Source: Rivibacter subsaxonicus
GTDB lineage: Bacteria > Pseudomonadota > Gammaproteobacteria > Burkholderiales > Burkholderiaceae_C
Length of the DNA stretch: 64,000 nt
NCBI RefSeq assembly: GCF_004217215.1
Contig: NZ_SHKP01000004.1
Span: 1-64,000 of the forward strand
Direction: 5' to 3'
Part shown: in pieces, positions 15,245-23,021 of the stretch
Position numbering within the stretch: the stretch's first letter is position 1
Layout of the letters: each line of letters starts with the position of its first letter
Position numbers and translations under genes: made by a program
The notes under the pieces: generated by a model
What the model was told of the DNA's origin: nothing
What the model saw: the letters and a program-made list of their open reading frames with translations, nothing else
Database searches by the model: none

Positions 15245-17158
15245 ATGTCCCCATTCGATAGCCCCCGGCTGATTGCCGACATCGGCGGCACCTACGCCAG
15301 GTTTGCGCTGGAAACCGCGCAGGGCGAGTTCACCCGCACCGCGTCGCTGCGCTGCGCCGACCACGCCGATTTCCACGCCGCGGTCAGCGCCTACCTCGCC
15401 ACCTTGCCGGCCGCGACCCGTGTCGAGCACGCGGCGGTGGCGATCGCCAACCCGGTCGACGGCGACCAGGTGCGGATGACCAACTACCACTGGCAGTTCT
15501 CGATCGAGCAGATGCGCCAGCAGCTCGGCCTGGAAACGCTGGTGGTGGTCAACGACTTCACCGCGCTGGCGATGTCGCTGCCACGGCTGGGCGCGCGCGA
15601 GCTGCGCCAGGTCGGCGGCGGCGAGCCCAACAAGCACGGCGTGATCGGCCTGCTCGGTTCGGGCACCGGCCTCGGCGTCTCGGGCCTGATCCCGGCCGGC
15701 GACGGCTGGATCTCGCTCGGCTCGGAGGGCGGCCACAGTTGCTTCTCGCCGCGCGACGAGCGCGAGATCGCGGTGCTGCGCTACGCATGGAAGTTCTTCG
15801 ACCATGTGTCCTTCGAGCGTCTGCTCTCGGGCCCGGGTCTGGAGCTGATGTACCGCGCGCTGGCCGACCACGCCGGCGCGCCGATGCAGCCGCTGTCGGC
15901 GCCCGAGATCACGCAGCGCGGGCTCGATGGCAGCGATGCGGTCTGCGTCACCACGCTCGAGGTGTTCTGCGCGCTGCTCGGCACCGCGGCGGCCAACCTG
16001 GCGGTGACGCTCGGGGCGCTGGGCGGCATCTACATCGGCGGCGGCATCGTGCCGCGCCTGGGCGAGTACTTCGATCGCTCGCCGTTCCGCAGCCGCTTCG
16101 AGGACAAGGGCCGCTTCAGCGCCTACGTGGCGGCCATCCCGACCTACGTGATCACGGCCGAGCACGCCACCTTCACCGGTGCCTCGGCGATCCTCGAGGC
16201 GCAACTCAAGCGGCTGCGCGCGGCCCCCGGCTCGGCGATCCTCGAGCAGATCCGGCGTGCGCGCGGCGAGCTCTCGCGCGCCGAGTTGCGCGTGGCCGAG
16301 CATGTGCTGGCGCATCCGCGCTCGGTGCTCAACCACCCGATCGCCGAGATCGCGCGCGCCGCCGAGGTGAGCCAGCCGACGGTGATCCGCTTCTGCCGCT
16401 CGCTGGGCTGCGAGGGGCTGTCGGACTTCAAGCTGCGCCTGGCCTCGGGCCTCACCGGCACCGCGCCGGTCAGCCATGTGCAGGTCACCGACGACGACTC
16501 GATGCTCGAGCTCGGTGCCAAGGTGCTGGGCAATACCGCGTCGGCGATCCTCGAGGTGCGCAACCAGCTCAACCGCACGATGATCGACCGAGCGATCGAG
16601 CTGCTGATCCACGCCGACCACGTCGAGTTCTACGCGGTCGGCCACTACGGCGTGGTGGCGCAGGACGCGCAGTTCAAGTTCCTGCGCTTCGGCGTCTCGA
16701 GCGCGGCCTATACCGACCCGCGCCTGCAGCTGCTGGCCGCGGCGGTGCTCAAGCCGCGCGACGTCGCGGTGATCATCAGCAGCGGTGGCAAGCTGCCCGA
16801 ACTGCTCGAGGTGGTGGCCAAGGCGCGCGAGCGCGGCGCCGCGGTGATCGCGATCACCGCCAGCCAGTCACCGCTGGCGCGCAAGGCCGACGTGGCGCTG
16901 ATCGTCGACCACGTGGAAGACGTGGCCACGCACCTGCCGATGGTCAGCCGCATCCTGCACCTGCTGGTGATCGACATCCTTGCGGTCGGGGTAGCCATGC
17001 GACGCAGCCCTGATGGCGCCGGCGCGCTCGACGGCCAGGCCGACGAGCGGCTCGACGAGGCGGCGAGCCGGGCACCGGCCGGCCCCGCGGCGCGCAGTGC
17101 CGCGCCGGGCATCAGCATGGCCTCGCCGCTTGCGCGGCTCACCTCACACAGTCGCTGA
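15245..17158 (+). CDS. Bifunctional glucokinase / HexR-type (RpiR family) transcriptional regulator
   Basis: The 637-residue protein fuses a complete glucokinase (residues about 7-322) to an RpiR-family regulator. The kinase half has ADIGGTYARF (11-20), VVNDFTALA (catalytic Asp104), GSGTGLGVSG (138-147) and EGGH (161-164). The second half has an HTH (about 360-392, including SQPTVIRFCRSLGCEG) and a SIS phosphosugar-binding domain (about 445-580, with ISSGGKLPEL). HexR proteins sense a sugar phosphate, KDPG in characterised cases, and repress central carbon genes; glucokinase-HexR fusions are known in Burkholderia. ATG 15245 is chosen because the kinase fold begins there; ATG 15170 would add 25 residues without similarity. 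All predicted catalytic residues remain, so both halves look functional. Confidence 0.93.
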   Translation: MSPFDSPRLIADIGGTYARFALETAQGEFTRTASLRCADHADFHAAVSAYLATLPAATRVEHAAVAIANPVDGDQVRMTNYHWQFSIEQMRQQLGLETLVVVNDFTALAMSLPRLGARELRQVGGGEPNKHGVIGLLGSGTGLGVSGLIPAGDGWISLGSEGGHSCFSPRDEREIAVLRYAWKFFDHVSFERLLSGPGLELMYRALADHAGAPMQPLSAPEITQRGLDGSDAVCVTTLEVFCALLGTAAANLAVTLGALGGIYIGGGIVPRLGEYFDRSPFRSRFEDKGRFSAYVAAIPTYVITAEHATFTGASAILEAQLKRLRAAPGSAILEQIRRARGELSRAELRVAEHVLAHPRSVLNHPIAEIARAAEVSQPTVIRFCRSLGCEGLSDFKLRLASGLTGTAPVSHVQVTDDDSMLELGAKVLGNTASAILEVRNQLNRTMIDRAIELLIHADHVEFYAVGHYGVVAQDAQFKFLRFGVSSAAYTDPRLQLLAAAVLKPRDVAVIISSGGKLPELLEVVAKARERGAAVIAITASQSPLARKADVALIVDHVEDVATHLPMVSRILHLLVIDILAVGVAMRRSPDGAGALDGQADERLDEAASRAPAGPAARSAAPGISMASPLARLTSHSR

Positions 17159-17178
17159 ACGAGTGGGCGCTGTTCTTT

Positions 17179-17199
17179 CGGCCCGCGACCGGCGGGCCG
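17179..17199. terminator. Weak hairpin between glucokinase-HexR and methyltransferase genes
   Basis: CGGCCCGC / GCGGGCCG with a GACCG loop lies between the convergent genes. No T-run follows on either strand, so intrinsic termination is uncertain. Confidence 0.3.
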
Positions 17200-17271
17200 T
17201 CGCCGGCTCCAGCTCCGGGCAACCCTGAGTCACCGCAGCGCCGCGACCGCGACACGGCGACGCACGCCGTT

Positions 17272-17892
17272 TCAGCGTCGCACCAGAACCAGCGCCAACT
17301 CGGCCCAGTCGGCTTGCGATGGATGGTCGATGCGCACATAGGGCAGCTTCGGCCATTGCCAGTCCGACTGCGGCAGTAGCGCGCGCAGCGCGTTGATGTC
17401 GACGTGATAAGGCGGTCCTTCGACCCGGCCTTCGCGCGCACCCGGGCGCGGCGCCTGCATCGCCAGCAGGCACAGGCGGCCGCCCGGACGCAGCCAGCGC
17501 CGCAACTGAAGCGCGTAGGCAATCCAATGGTCGGGGTGCAGCGCGCACAGGCAGGTCTGCTCGTAGACCGCGTCGAGCGGCGTGCCTGGCTGCCAGGCGA
17601 GTACGTCGGCTTCGACCAGCGTAGCCCGCACCTCGGGGCTCGAGGCAAGCCGCCGGGCGACCAGCGCGATGGCCGCGCTGGCGTAGTCGATCGCCGTCAC
17701 CTCGAGGCCGGCGCGCGCCAGCGGTTCGATCTCGTGGCCGGCGCCGCAGCCCGGCAGCGCGACGCGGTCGCCACGTATCAACGTGCCGTCTGCCAGCCAG
17801 CGCGCCAGCTGCGGGTTGGCGCCGCCACGGTCCCACGGCAGATGCTGTTCGACGAAGCGTTGTTGCCAGAAGGCGCGGTCGGGCCCACTCAT
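17272..17892 (-). CDS. TPMT-family SAM-dependent methyltransferase
   Basis: The 206-residue protein resembles the thiopurine S-methyltransferase family. It has FWQQRFVEQHLPWDRGGAN near the N-terminus, the SAM-binding LPGCGAGHEIEPLA near residue 46 and a class-I methyltransferase core. Its natural substrate is unknown; family members methylate thiols or metalloids. ATG 17892 is chosen because the family N-terminus begins there; a longer reading to 17961 adds an unrelated stretch. It is convergent with the glucokinase-HexR gene; an 8-bp GC-rich inverted repeat (17179-17199) without a T-run lies between them. Confidence 0.82.
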   Translation of the reverse strand: MSGPDRAFWQQRFVEQHLPWDRGGANPQLARWLADGTLIRGDRVALPGCGAGHEIEPLARAGLEVTAIDYASAAIALVARRLASSPEVRATLVEADVLAWQPGTPLDAVYEQTCLCALHPDHWIAYALQLRRWLRPGGRLCLLAMQAPRPGAREGRVEGPPYHVDINALRALLPQSDWQWPKLPYVRIDHPSQADWAELALVLVRR

Positions 17893-18063
17893 GGCGCGAC
17901 TGTAGGTCCTCCCCCGAAGGAAGGCGGTAGCCCCCGCTTCGCTTAAGGATTCGTGAGCCAAGACTTAGGGCCGATTTAGCAGCGACGGCGCGGCGGCGCT
18001 CCTAGAGTCACTGCGTCGTGCCGCCAGGTTGCGACCCTCAACGCAACCCCGAGCGAGACCACG

Positions 18064-18840
18064 ATGCTGACGACGACCCTTCACCGTTCCGAACACCCGA
18101 GCGCTGCCGCCGCTCTTCCAGCCACGCCGGCCGTGCCGCATGACGCGCCGCCGCGCCTGGACCTTTACGCGCCGATCCACAAGGCACTGCGGCTGTTCAT
18201 GAACGACACCCTGGCCCGCGTCGGGCGAATCGACATCGACGACGCGGCCGAATGTGCCGCGACGCTGGCGCAGGTCGACGGGCTGCTCGAGTTCTGCGCC
18301 CGCCATCTGGCGCACGAGAACGAGTTCATGCATCCGGCCATCGAGGCCCGTGCCGGCGGCGCCGCCGCGCGCGCCGCGGCCGACCATGGCGAGCACCTGA
18401 TCGCGATCGCCGAGTTGGCGGCCGAGGCGCACCTGCTGGCCTCGACCACCGGTGCCGCGGCACGTTCGGTGCTCGCGCTGCGGCTGTATCGCCACCTCGC
18501 GCTGTTTGTCGCCGACAACCTGCAGCACATGCACATCGAGGAGACGGCGCACAACCAGGCGCTGTGGGCCCACTATCGCGACGACGAGCTTGCGGCCCTG
18601 CATGGCGCGCTGCTCGCCAGCATCGGCGACGCCGAGATGGCGCAGGTGCTGCACTGGATGCTGCCGGCGCTGGCACCGGTCGAGCGGGCCGAGATGCTCG
18701 CCGGCATGCAGGCCCAGATGCCGCCCGAGGCCTTCCGCGGCGTGCTCGGCATCGCCCGCGATCGGCTCGACGACACGGCCTGGGCCAAGCTTTGCCGGGC
18801 GCTGAAGCTGCCGGTCGCGCCCGGCCTGTGCGGCGCCTGA
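18064..18840 (+). CDS. Hemerythrin-like (HHE domain) cytoplasmic protein
   Basis: The 258-residue protein carries a hemerythrin-type helical bundle expected to bind a non-heme di-iron centre and oxygen or nitric oxide. Candidate ligands are His in YAPIHKALRL, the His/Glu cluster in CARHLAHENEFMHPAIEA, DHGEHL and QHMHIEETAHNQ. There is no signal peptide. The last ~90 residues form an additional Ala-rich helical part. The preceding 171 bases show no clear promoter. It is convergent with the GAF/PNPOx gene, with only 3 bases between the stop codons. A role in oxygen/NO handling is inferred from the fold. Confidence 0.8.
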   Translation: MLTTTLHRSEHPSAAAALPATPAVPHDAPPRLDLYAPIHKALRLFMNDTLARVGRIDIDDAAECAATLAQVDGLLEFCARHLAHENEFMHPAIEARAGGAAARAAADHGEHLIAIAELAAEAHLLASTTGAAARSVLALRLYRHLALFVADNLQHMHIEETAHNQALWAHYRDDELAALHGALLASIGDAEMAQVLHWMLPALAPVERAEMLAGMQAQMPPEAFRGVLGIARDRLDDTAWAKLCRALKLPVAPGLCGA

Positions 18841-18843
18841 GCG

Positions 18844-20214
18844 TCAGCCGACCGGCAGCTCGACCAGCTTCAGGCTGCGTTGCAGGTCCAGCCTGAAGCG
18901 GCCACGGCCGGTCTTCTCGATGCGCACGCCGGCGCCGCGTTCATCGAGCCGGCGCGCGAGCAGGATCAACCGCGCCTCGAGGTTGTCGGCGACCTCCGGC
19001 AGGCCCAGCCGGGCATCGAGGCGCAGTTCGCGGTTGCTGAAGCTGTCGCGGCCCTCGTCGACGACGCTGCGCGCGAGCTTCCAGAAGATCGCGCCGGCCA
19101 CGCCCTTGACCAGGTAGTCGTCGTCCAGGAAGACGCTGTCGTTGGGCGCGAAATGACGCACCACCAGCGGCGGCCCGCTGGGCACGGTCCGCTCGACCGC
19201 GGTCGTCGATGGATCGTCGGCCACGTCGGTCGCCGACTGCAGCAGCGCGATGCCGGCGCCGATCTGCGTGCCCAGCGTGGCCAGCAGATCCTCGTCGTCG
19301 TAGTCGAAGAACAGGTCTTCGGTGCTCTCGACGAACAGCACGCCCTGGACCCGACCACCGGCCAGCAGCGGCACCGCGAGCTGGCTGCGCGCATCGGCCA
19401 GGCCCGGCAACGGGATGTCGGCGTGCGCCGGGTCGGCCAGGCCGCTGGCGGCAGCGGCGTCGCGCATCGCCCGCGCGTAGCGGTAGGCGGTGGTCGCATG
19501 GCCGATGCGGATCGCGCTGCGCTCGCGCGCGGCCACACCGATGATCCCCTGCCCCCATTCGATCTCGGAGCCCAGGCCCGAGCCGGCGTAGCCGAAGCTG
19601 GCGACGGTGTAGAGCCGCTGTCGCGACGGGTCGGCCAGCAGCAGCAGCGCGTGCGGCAGGCCAAGGCGGTCGCGCAGGCAGGCCATGGTCTCGTCGATCA
19701 GCGCCTCCAGCGTACTGCACGCGGCCAGGTGCTCGCTGGCCGAGCGCAGCAACGGCCCGCGCGCACAGCGCGGCGGGGCCGGCGGCAGTGTGCGACCTGG
19801 CACCAGTTCGATCGCGCGGACCCGGTAGACGTCGGACCCGAGCAACCTGAACACGCCGTCCATGCCGGTGTGCGAGGCGATGCCGGCCAGCTTGGCGCGC
19901 ATGCGCTCGAACAGCGGCCCGCTGTCCTCGGTGTGGTCGTACTCGATGTGGAGGCGGGCCTGCTGGGCCGTGACGGGGTCGACCACCAGCACCACCGCGC
20001 GCCGGGTCGCCAGCACGTTGGCGCGGGTGCGGTTGAAGAACTGGAACGACAGCGCGACATGCTGCGGATCAACGTACTCGACCTGCGACAGATAGGCCAC
20101 GTTGGGCACCCCGGCGGCCGACACGGTGGTCATCACGGCCGGGACCACGCCGTCCATCGAACTGCGCAGCGCCTCCAGCACCGGCGCCGCTCCGGTCGTG
20201 AGCGCCGCACTCAT
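18844..20214 (-). CDS. PNPOx-fold / GAF / winged-helix-like multidomain sensor protein
   Basis: The 456-residue protein has three parts. Residues about 10-150 resemble a pyridoxamine-5'-phosphate-oxidase-like split barrel (flavin-binding fold). Residues about 165-320 form a GAF domain (GQGIIGVAARERSAIRIG, SQLAVPLLAGGRVQGVLFVES). The C-terminal ~100 residues (FSNRELRLDARLG, then ERGAGVRIEKTGRGRFRL) end with a GRGRFRL pattern like the wing of OmpR-type DNA-binding domains. This suggests a redox- or ligand-responsive regulator, but no function is established. The ATG at 20214 overlaps the stop of the upstream PNPOx gene by four bases (ATGA); a TTG two codons earlier is less likely. Confidence 0.75.
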   Translation of the reverse strand: MSAALTTGAAPVLEALRSSMDGVVPAVMTTVSAAGVPNVAYLSQVEYVDPQHVALSFQFFNRTRANVLATRRAVVLVVDPVTAQQARLHIEYDHTEDSGPLFERMRAKLAGIASHTGMDGVFRLLGSDVYRVRAIELVPGRTLPPAPPRCARGPLLRSASEHLAACSTLEALIDETMACLRDRLGLPHALLLLADPSRQRLYTVASFGYAGSGLGSEIEWGQGIIGVAARERSAIRIGHATTAYRYARAMRDAAAASGLADPAHADIPLPGLADARSQLAVPLLAGGRVQGVLFVESTEDLFFDYDDEDLLATLGTQIGAGIALLQSATDVADDPSTTAVERTVPSGPPLVVRHFAPNDSVFLDDDYLVKGVAGAIFWKLARSVVDEGRDSFSNRELRLDARLGLPEVADNLEARLILLARRLDERGAGVRIEKTGRGRFRLDLQRSLKLVELPVG

Positions 20215-20714
20215 GCGCAAGCCGCCTTCAGCGCGCTGCCGGCGTTGGGGCCGGGCGTCTGGTCATAGGCCTCGGTCGGACGGAAATGCGCCGCGACCAT
20301 GTCGCCCGGTCGCCAGGAATGGATCGCGCAGGCGAAGTCGTGACCGAAGCCGAGCGCGTCGATCGCGGCCGCGAACTGCTGCTGGTGGCGGGTTGCCGTG
20401 GCCCAGTCGGTCGGCGTGGCCTCGGCCACCGTCGCTCCCGGCGCCTTGAGCTGCAGCGCGCGGTGGGTCGGCGGTTCGGTGAACACCACCGCGATCGGTC
20501 CACCGCCACGCAGCTGCTCGAGCAGCGCGCTGCATTGAGAGGCGACCAGCAGGACGGTCATCAGCGCGCGGTCCGCGCTGACGCGACAGCCGACGGCGCG
20601 CACCACGCTTGGCACGCCGTCCGCGCCGCAGGAGCCGACGATGATGCTGACGCCGCCTTCGATGAAGGTGACGGTGGCGGCGTCGAGCTGCAATGGGGCA
20701 GGCGTGGCGTCCAT
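20211..20714 (-). CDS. PNPOx-like flavin-binding split-barrel protein
   Basis: The 167-residue product resembles small pyridoxamine-5'-phosphate-oxidase-fold proteins (FIEGGVSIIVGSCGADGVPS, VRAVGCRV, PIAVVFTEPPTHRALQLKG-like region). It is translationally coupled to the larger GAF-containing protein downstream, so they probably work together. ATG 20714 is chosen because the fold begins there and a TAGCAT -10-like element ends only ten bases upstream, implying a very short or absent 5' leader. Substrate and flavin preference cannot be read from the sequence. Confidence 0.72.
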   Translation of the reverse strand: MDATPAPLQLDAATVTFIEGGVSIIVGSCGADGVPSVVRAVGCRVSADRALMTVLLVASQCSALLEQLRGGGPIAVVFTEPPTHRALQLKAPGATVAEATPTDWATATRHQQQFAAAIDALGFGHDFACAIHSWRPGDMVAAHFRPTEAYDQTPGPNAGSALKAACA

Positions 20715-20815
20715 GGTGACTGCAATGCTAGGGCCCCTAATGCGGCGGTGTCGAGCGGGCAGGACTATGGCCGCGCGTAGACTGGATTTTCCCGTCACTC
20801 AACGAGGTCGACCTC

Positions 20816-21685
20816 ATGAAGTCACGCTCCACGATGCCGCTGGCGCTCGCGCTGGCCGCCGCCGTGCTCGCCGGTTGTGCCAGCACGACCGGTGCGCCGC
20901 CCAAGGACACGCTGGCCCGCATCAGCCAGACCCAGACCCTGACGCTGGGCTACCGTGAGGACTCGAGGCCGTTCTCGTTCAAGGGCACCGACGGCGCGCC
21001 GGCGGGCTACTCGGTCGAGCTGTGCAAGCGGGTCGCGAGTTCGCTCCAGGCCCAGCTCAAGCTGCCCAAGCTCGACCTGAAGTGGGTACCGGTGACCGTG
21101 GCCACGCGCATGCAGGCCGTCAACGACGGCAGCGTCGACCTCGAATGCGGCACCACCACGCGCACGCTGGGCCGCGAGGAGCAGGTCGACTTCAGCAACA
21201 CGACCTGGGTCGACGGCTCGTCCTTCGTCTCGGCCGCTGCCACGCCGCTGCGCAAAGTGCCGGATCTCAATGGCAAGCGGGTCGGGGTGATCGCCGGCAC
21301 CACCACCGAAGCGGCGCTGAAGGCGCTCGCCGGCCGTGGCGTGGTGCCGGTCTTCGTGCCGGTGACGACGCACACCGACGGCGTCGCCGCGGTCCGCGAC
21401 GGCCGTGCCGACGCCTATGCGACCGACCGCCTGATCCTGGTCGGCGAGGTACTCGGCAGCCCGGCCGGTGCCCTGCTGCTGCTCAGCGACGACTATCTCT
21501 CGGTCGAGACCTACTCGCTGATGCTGCGTCGTGACCCGGCCTTCCGGCTGGCCGTCAATCGCGGGCTGGCCCAGCTCTACCGCAGCGGCGAGATCGGCGC
21601 GACCTTCCGCCAGGTCTTCGGTCCGCGCGTGACGCCGGCACCGCTGCTGGAGGCTGCGTACATCCTGAACGCGCTGCCGGATTGA
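20816..21685 (+). CDS. Amino-acid-type ABC transporter substrate-binding lipoprotein (SBP family 3)
   Basis: The 289-residue protein has a lipoprotein signal (AAAVLAGCAS) and the family-3 solute-binding fold: LTLGYREDSRPFSF, GYSVELCKRVA, DLECGTTTRTLGREEQVDFS and LNGKRVGVIAGTT. Homologues such as GltI bind glutamate/aspartate or other polar amino acids. No permease or ATPase gene is adjacent, so it may serve a transporter encoded elsewhere or act as a sensor. It is divergent from the PNPOx operon across about 100 bases. Confidence 0.82.
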   Translation: MKSRSTMPLALALAAAVLAGCASTTGAPPKDTLARISQTQTLTLGYREDSRPFSFKGTDGAPAGYSVELCKRVASSLQAQLKLPKLDLKWVPVTVATRMQAVNDGSVDLECGTTTRTLGREEQVDFSNTTWVDGSSFVSAAATPLRKVPDLNGKRVGVIAGTTTEAALKALAGRGVVPVFVPVTTHTDGVAAVRDGRADAYATDRLILVGEVLGSPAGALLLLSDDYLSVETYSLMLRRDPAFRLAVNRGLAQLYRSGEIGATFRQVFGPRVTPAPLLEAAYILNALPD

Positions 21686-21727
21686 GATGGCGGCGGCCGG
21701 CAATCGACAGCGATCGCCGGCCGCGCC

Positions 21728-22042
21728 TCAGCGCTGCGACAGCAGCACCGGCGCCGAGGCGCCGAGCACGGCCGCCGCGACGACCTCGCGCACGCAGCGG
21801 TGGCGCTGAGCGCCGGAGCGCTCCTGCTGACAGCTCTGCGCCGCGGGGGCGTATGCCGAGCCTTCGCTCAGCCAGGGCGTGCGCCCGTCCTCGGCGAACA
21901 GCAGAACCGCGCACGACAGCACCGCAGCGCTGGCGACCGCGGCCATCAGGCCGCCCGCCCATCGTTCGCTTGAAGACAACATCTCGAATGCTTTCATGAT
22001 CCTCTCCAACCAGGGGAACTCGTCGGCGTGCCGGTGGCTCAT
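21728..22042 (-). CDS. Small single-pass membrane protein of unknown function
   Basis: The 104-residue product has one hydrophobic segment (GGLMAAVASAAVLSCAVLLF) and a polar C-terminus with two Cys. No family is recognised. The ATG at 22042 directly follows the stop of the upstream small gene (TAGATG) and has GGAGG six bases upstream. An internal ATG at 21997, preceded by GGAGAGG, would give an 89-residue protein beginning MKAFEMLSSSERW and is a real alternative. It is the last gene of a cluster of very small leftward genes. Confidence 0.6.
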   Translation of the reverse strand: MSHRHADEFPWLERIMKAFEMLSSSERWAGGLMAAVASAAVLSCAVLLFAEDGRTPWLSEGSAYAPAAQSCQQERSGAQRHRCVREVVAAAVLGASAPVLLSQR

Positions 22043-22318
22043 CTAGAGCCTCCGCACGCCGGCCACATGACCGACATAGCGGCCGTCCGAATAGAGAACG
22101 CCGTCGGCGAACTCCAGTTCGGGCGCGGCGCGCGAGCGCGGAGCCGCCTCTTCGGCAAGCCGCGCCGCGATCCGGGCCAGCAACGAACTGGCACTGCGCA
22201 GCGCCAGCGCTGCGGCGTGGCGCAGGGCACCACCGGAGTGCCGCGTCGGCACCACCACGGGACCGCCGGGGCGCGGGCCGCTGGCGCGGCGAGGAGCGAG
22301 ATGAATGATCGTGACCAT
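22043..22318 (-). CDS. Small basic protein of unknown function
   Basis: The 91-residue product is rich in Ala and Arg, with a C-terminal segment (ELEFADGVLYSDGRYVGHV) that looks like a folded beta-hairpin. No family is recognised. The ATG at 22318 is preceded by AAGGAAAC at a suitable distance. It sits between two other tiny genes in the same orientation and its stop abuts the next start, which supports a real operon. Confidence 0.6.
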   Translation of the reverse strand: MVTIIHLAPRRASGPRPGGPVVVPTRHSGGALRHAAALALRSASSLLARIAARLAEEAAPRSRAAPELEFADGVLYSDGRYVGHVAGVRRL

Positions 22319-22384
22319 GATCGTTTCCTTGGCGATCTGGCTGCGGCCGTGGCGCCTTTGCGCCGGCGAGGCTTCAGCCCGGAT

Positions 22385-22573
22385 TCAGGGTCCCTGCGTC
22401 CGCAGGGCATCGAGTTCGTGGCGCAGGCCCAGTCGCGCGCGCTGGCGCTGGGCGCCGGTGCCGTGGCGACCGCCGTTGCGGGCGGAGGCTGCCGTGGCGA
22501 AGGGATTGCGCGGCTTGCGCTGGCCGAGGCTCAGCGTCTGATTGCCGCGTTGGGCAGTGGTGGTCCATTTCAT
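22385..22573 (-). CDS. Very small Arg-rich protein of unknown function
   Basis: The 62-residue product (begins MKWTTTAQRGNQTLSLGQRK) is strongly basic, mostly Arg, Gly and Ala, with no membrane segment. A strong ribosome binding site, AAGGAG, lies six bases before ATG 22573, the best evidence that it is translated. A longer overlapping frame (22374-22634) is a shadow. A nucleic-acid-binding role is only a guess from composition. It is the first well-supported gene after the structured leader at 22574-22908. Confidence 0.55.
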   Translation of the reverse strand: MKWTTTAQRGNQTLSLGQRKPRNPFATAASARNGGRHGTGAQRQRARLGLRHELDALRTQGP

Positions 22574-22636
22574 GGCTGACTCCTTGAGTGGCAGATTCGG
22601 GAACGTGAACGACGGCGACTGATGGCGGGTGCAAAC

Positions 22637-22674
22637 GGCGACGGCCCGGGGGCTCTCGCCATCCCGGGCCGTCG
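22637..22674. repeat. 13-bp perfect inverted repeat in the leader of the small-gene cluster
   Basis: GCGACGGCCCGGG / CCCGGGCCGTCGC with a 12-base loop would form a very stable RNA hairpin between the promoter and the first small gene. On the minus strand it is followed by CGTTTGCACC, a poor T-run, so it may be an attenuator or a stability element. Confidence 0.6.
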
Positions 22675-22698
22675 CGAGGCCGAGGCCCCGTGCGCGTT

Positions 22699-22720
22699 GC
22701 GCAGACTTCTAGGTCTGCGC
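22699..22720. repeat. 8-bp inverted repeat, second leader hairpin
   Basis: GCGCAGAC-TTCTAG-GTCTGCGC forms an 8-bp stem with a 6-base loop. It contains the stop codon of a possible 35-residue leader peptide reading leftward. Confidence 0.5.
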
Positions 22721-22816
22721 GTGCAGGAGGTCCGGCCCGCGCGGGGCCCGAAGGATCCGCAGCGAGTTGAGGCCAGAGACGGCGATGCCTTGCGACGTGG
22801 CAAACAGCATGTGCAT
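22709..22816 (-). CDS. Possible 35-residue leader peptide
   Basis: A leftward frame starting ATGCACATG at 22816 encodes 35 residues (MHMLFATSQGIAVSGLNSLR...) and stops inside the hairpin at 22699-22720. A GGAG lies about ten bases upstream, which is far. ATG 22855 in frame is another possible start. Its position between a good promoter and two hairpins suggests a leader peptide, but coding is unproven. Confidence 0.25.
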   Translation of the reverse strand: MHMLFATSQGIAVSGLNSLRILRAPRGPDLLHAQT

Positions 22817-22914
22817 CGAGCTTCGGCTCCGGTGAGGGTTGGTCGGTGGCGTCATCGTTGGCGGGCCGGGGACTGCTGCTGCAGTTGGCTGGGCATCGCG
22901 ATCGACTTGCTCAC

Positions 22915-22942
22915 ATGATAAACAAACATTGATCTTGCGCAA
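22915..22942 (-). promoter_or_regulatory. Candidate promoter of the small-gene cluster
   Basis: On the minus strand TTGCGC (22942-22937), 16 bases, then TATCAT (22920-22915) form a sigma-70-like promoter in one of the few AT-rich patches of the window. GCGCAA-type repeats at about 22935, 22949 and 22962 are spaced roughly one and a half helical turns apart and may bind a regulator. Confidence 0.45.
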
Positions 22943-23021
22943 GCGACTTTGCGCAGGATGTGGCGCAAATCGCGCGCGCATCCCAAAGCTTTGGGGGTGC
23001 CCGGGGCGGGCACCGATGGCG

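Larger units (their letters stand above)
22574..23021. other. 448-bp region: promoter and structured leader of small-gene cluster
   Basis: The region contains the candidate promoter, a possible leader peptide and two hairpins, all leftward. Beyond those I see no supported gene. The segment could alternatively encode a small RNA ending at one of the hairpins. Confidence 0.45.
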
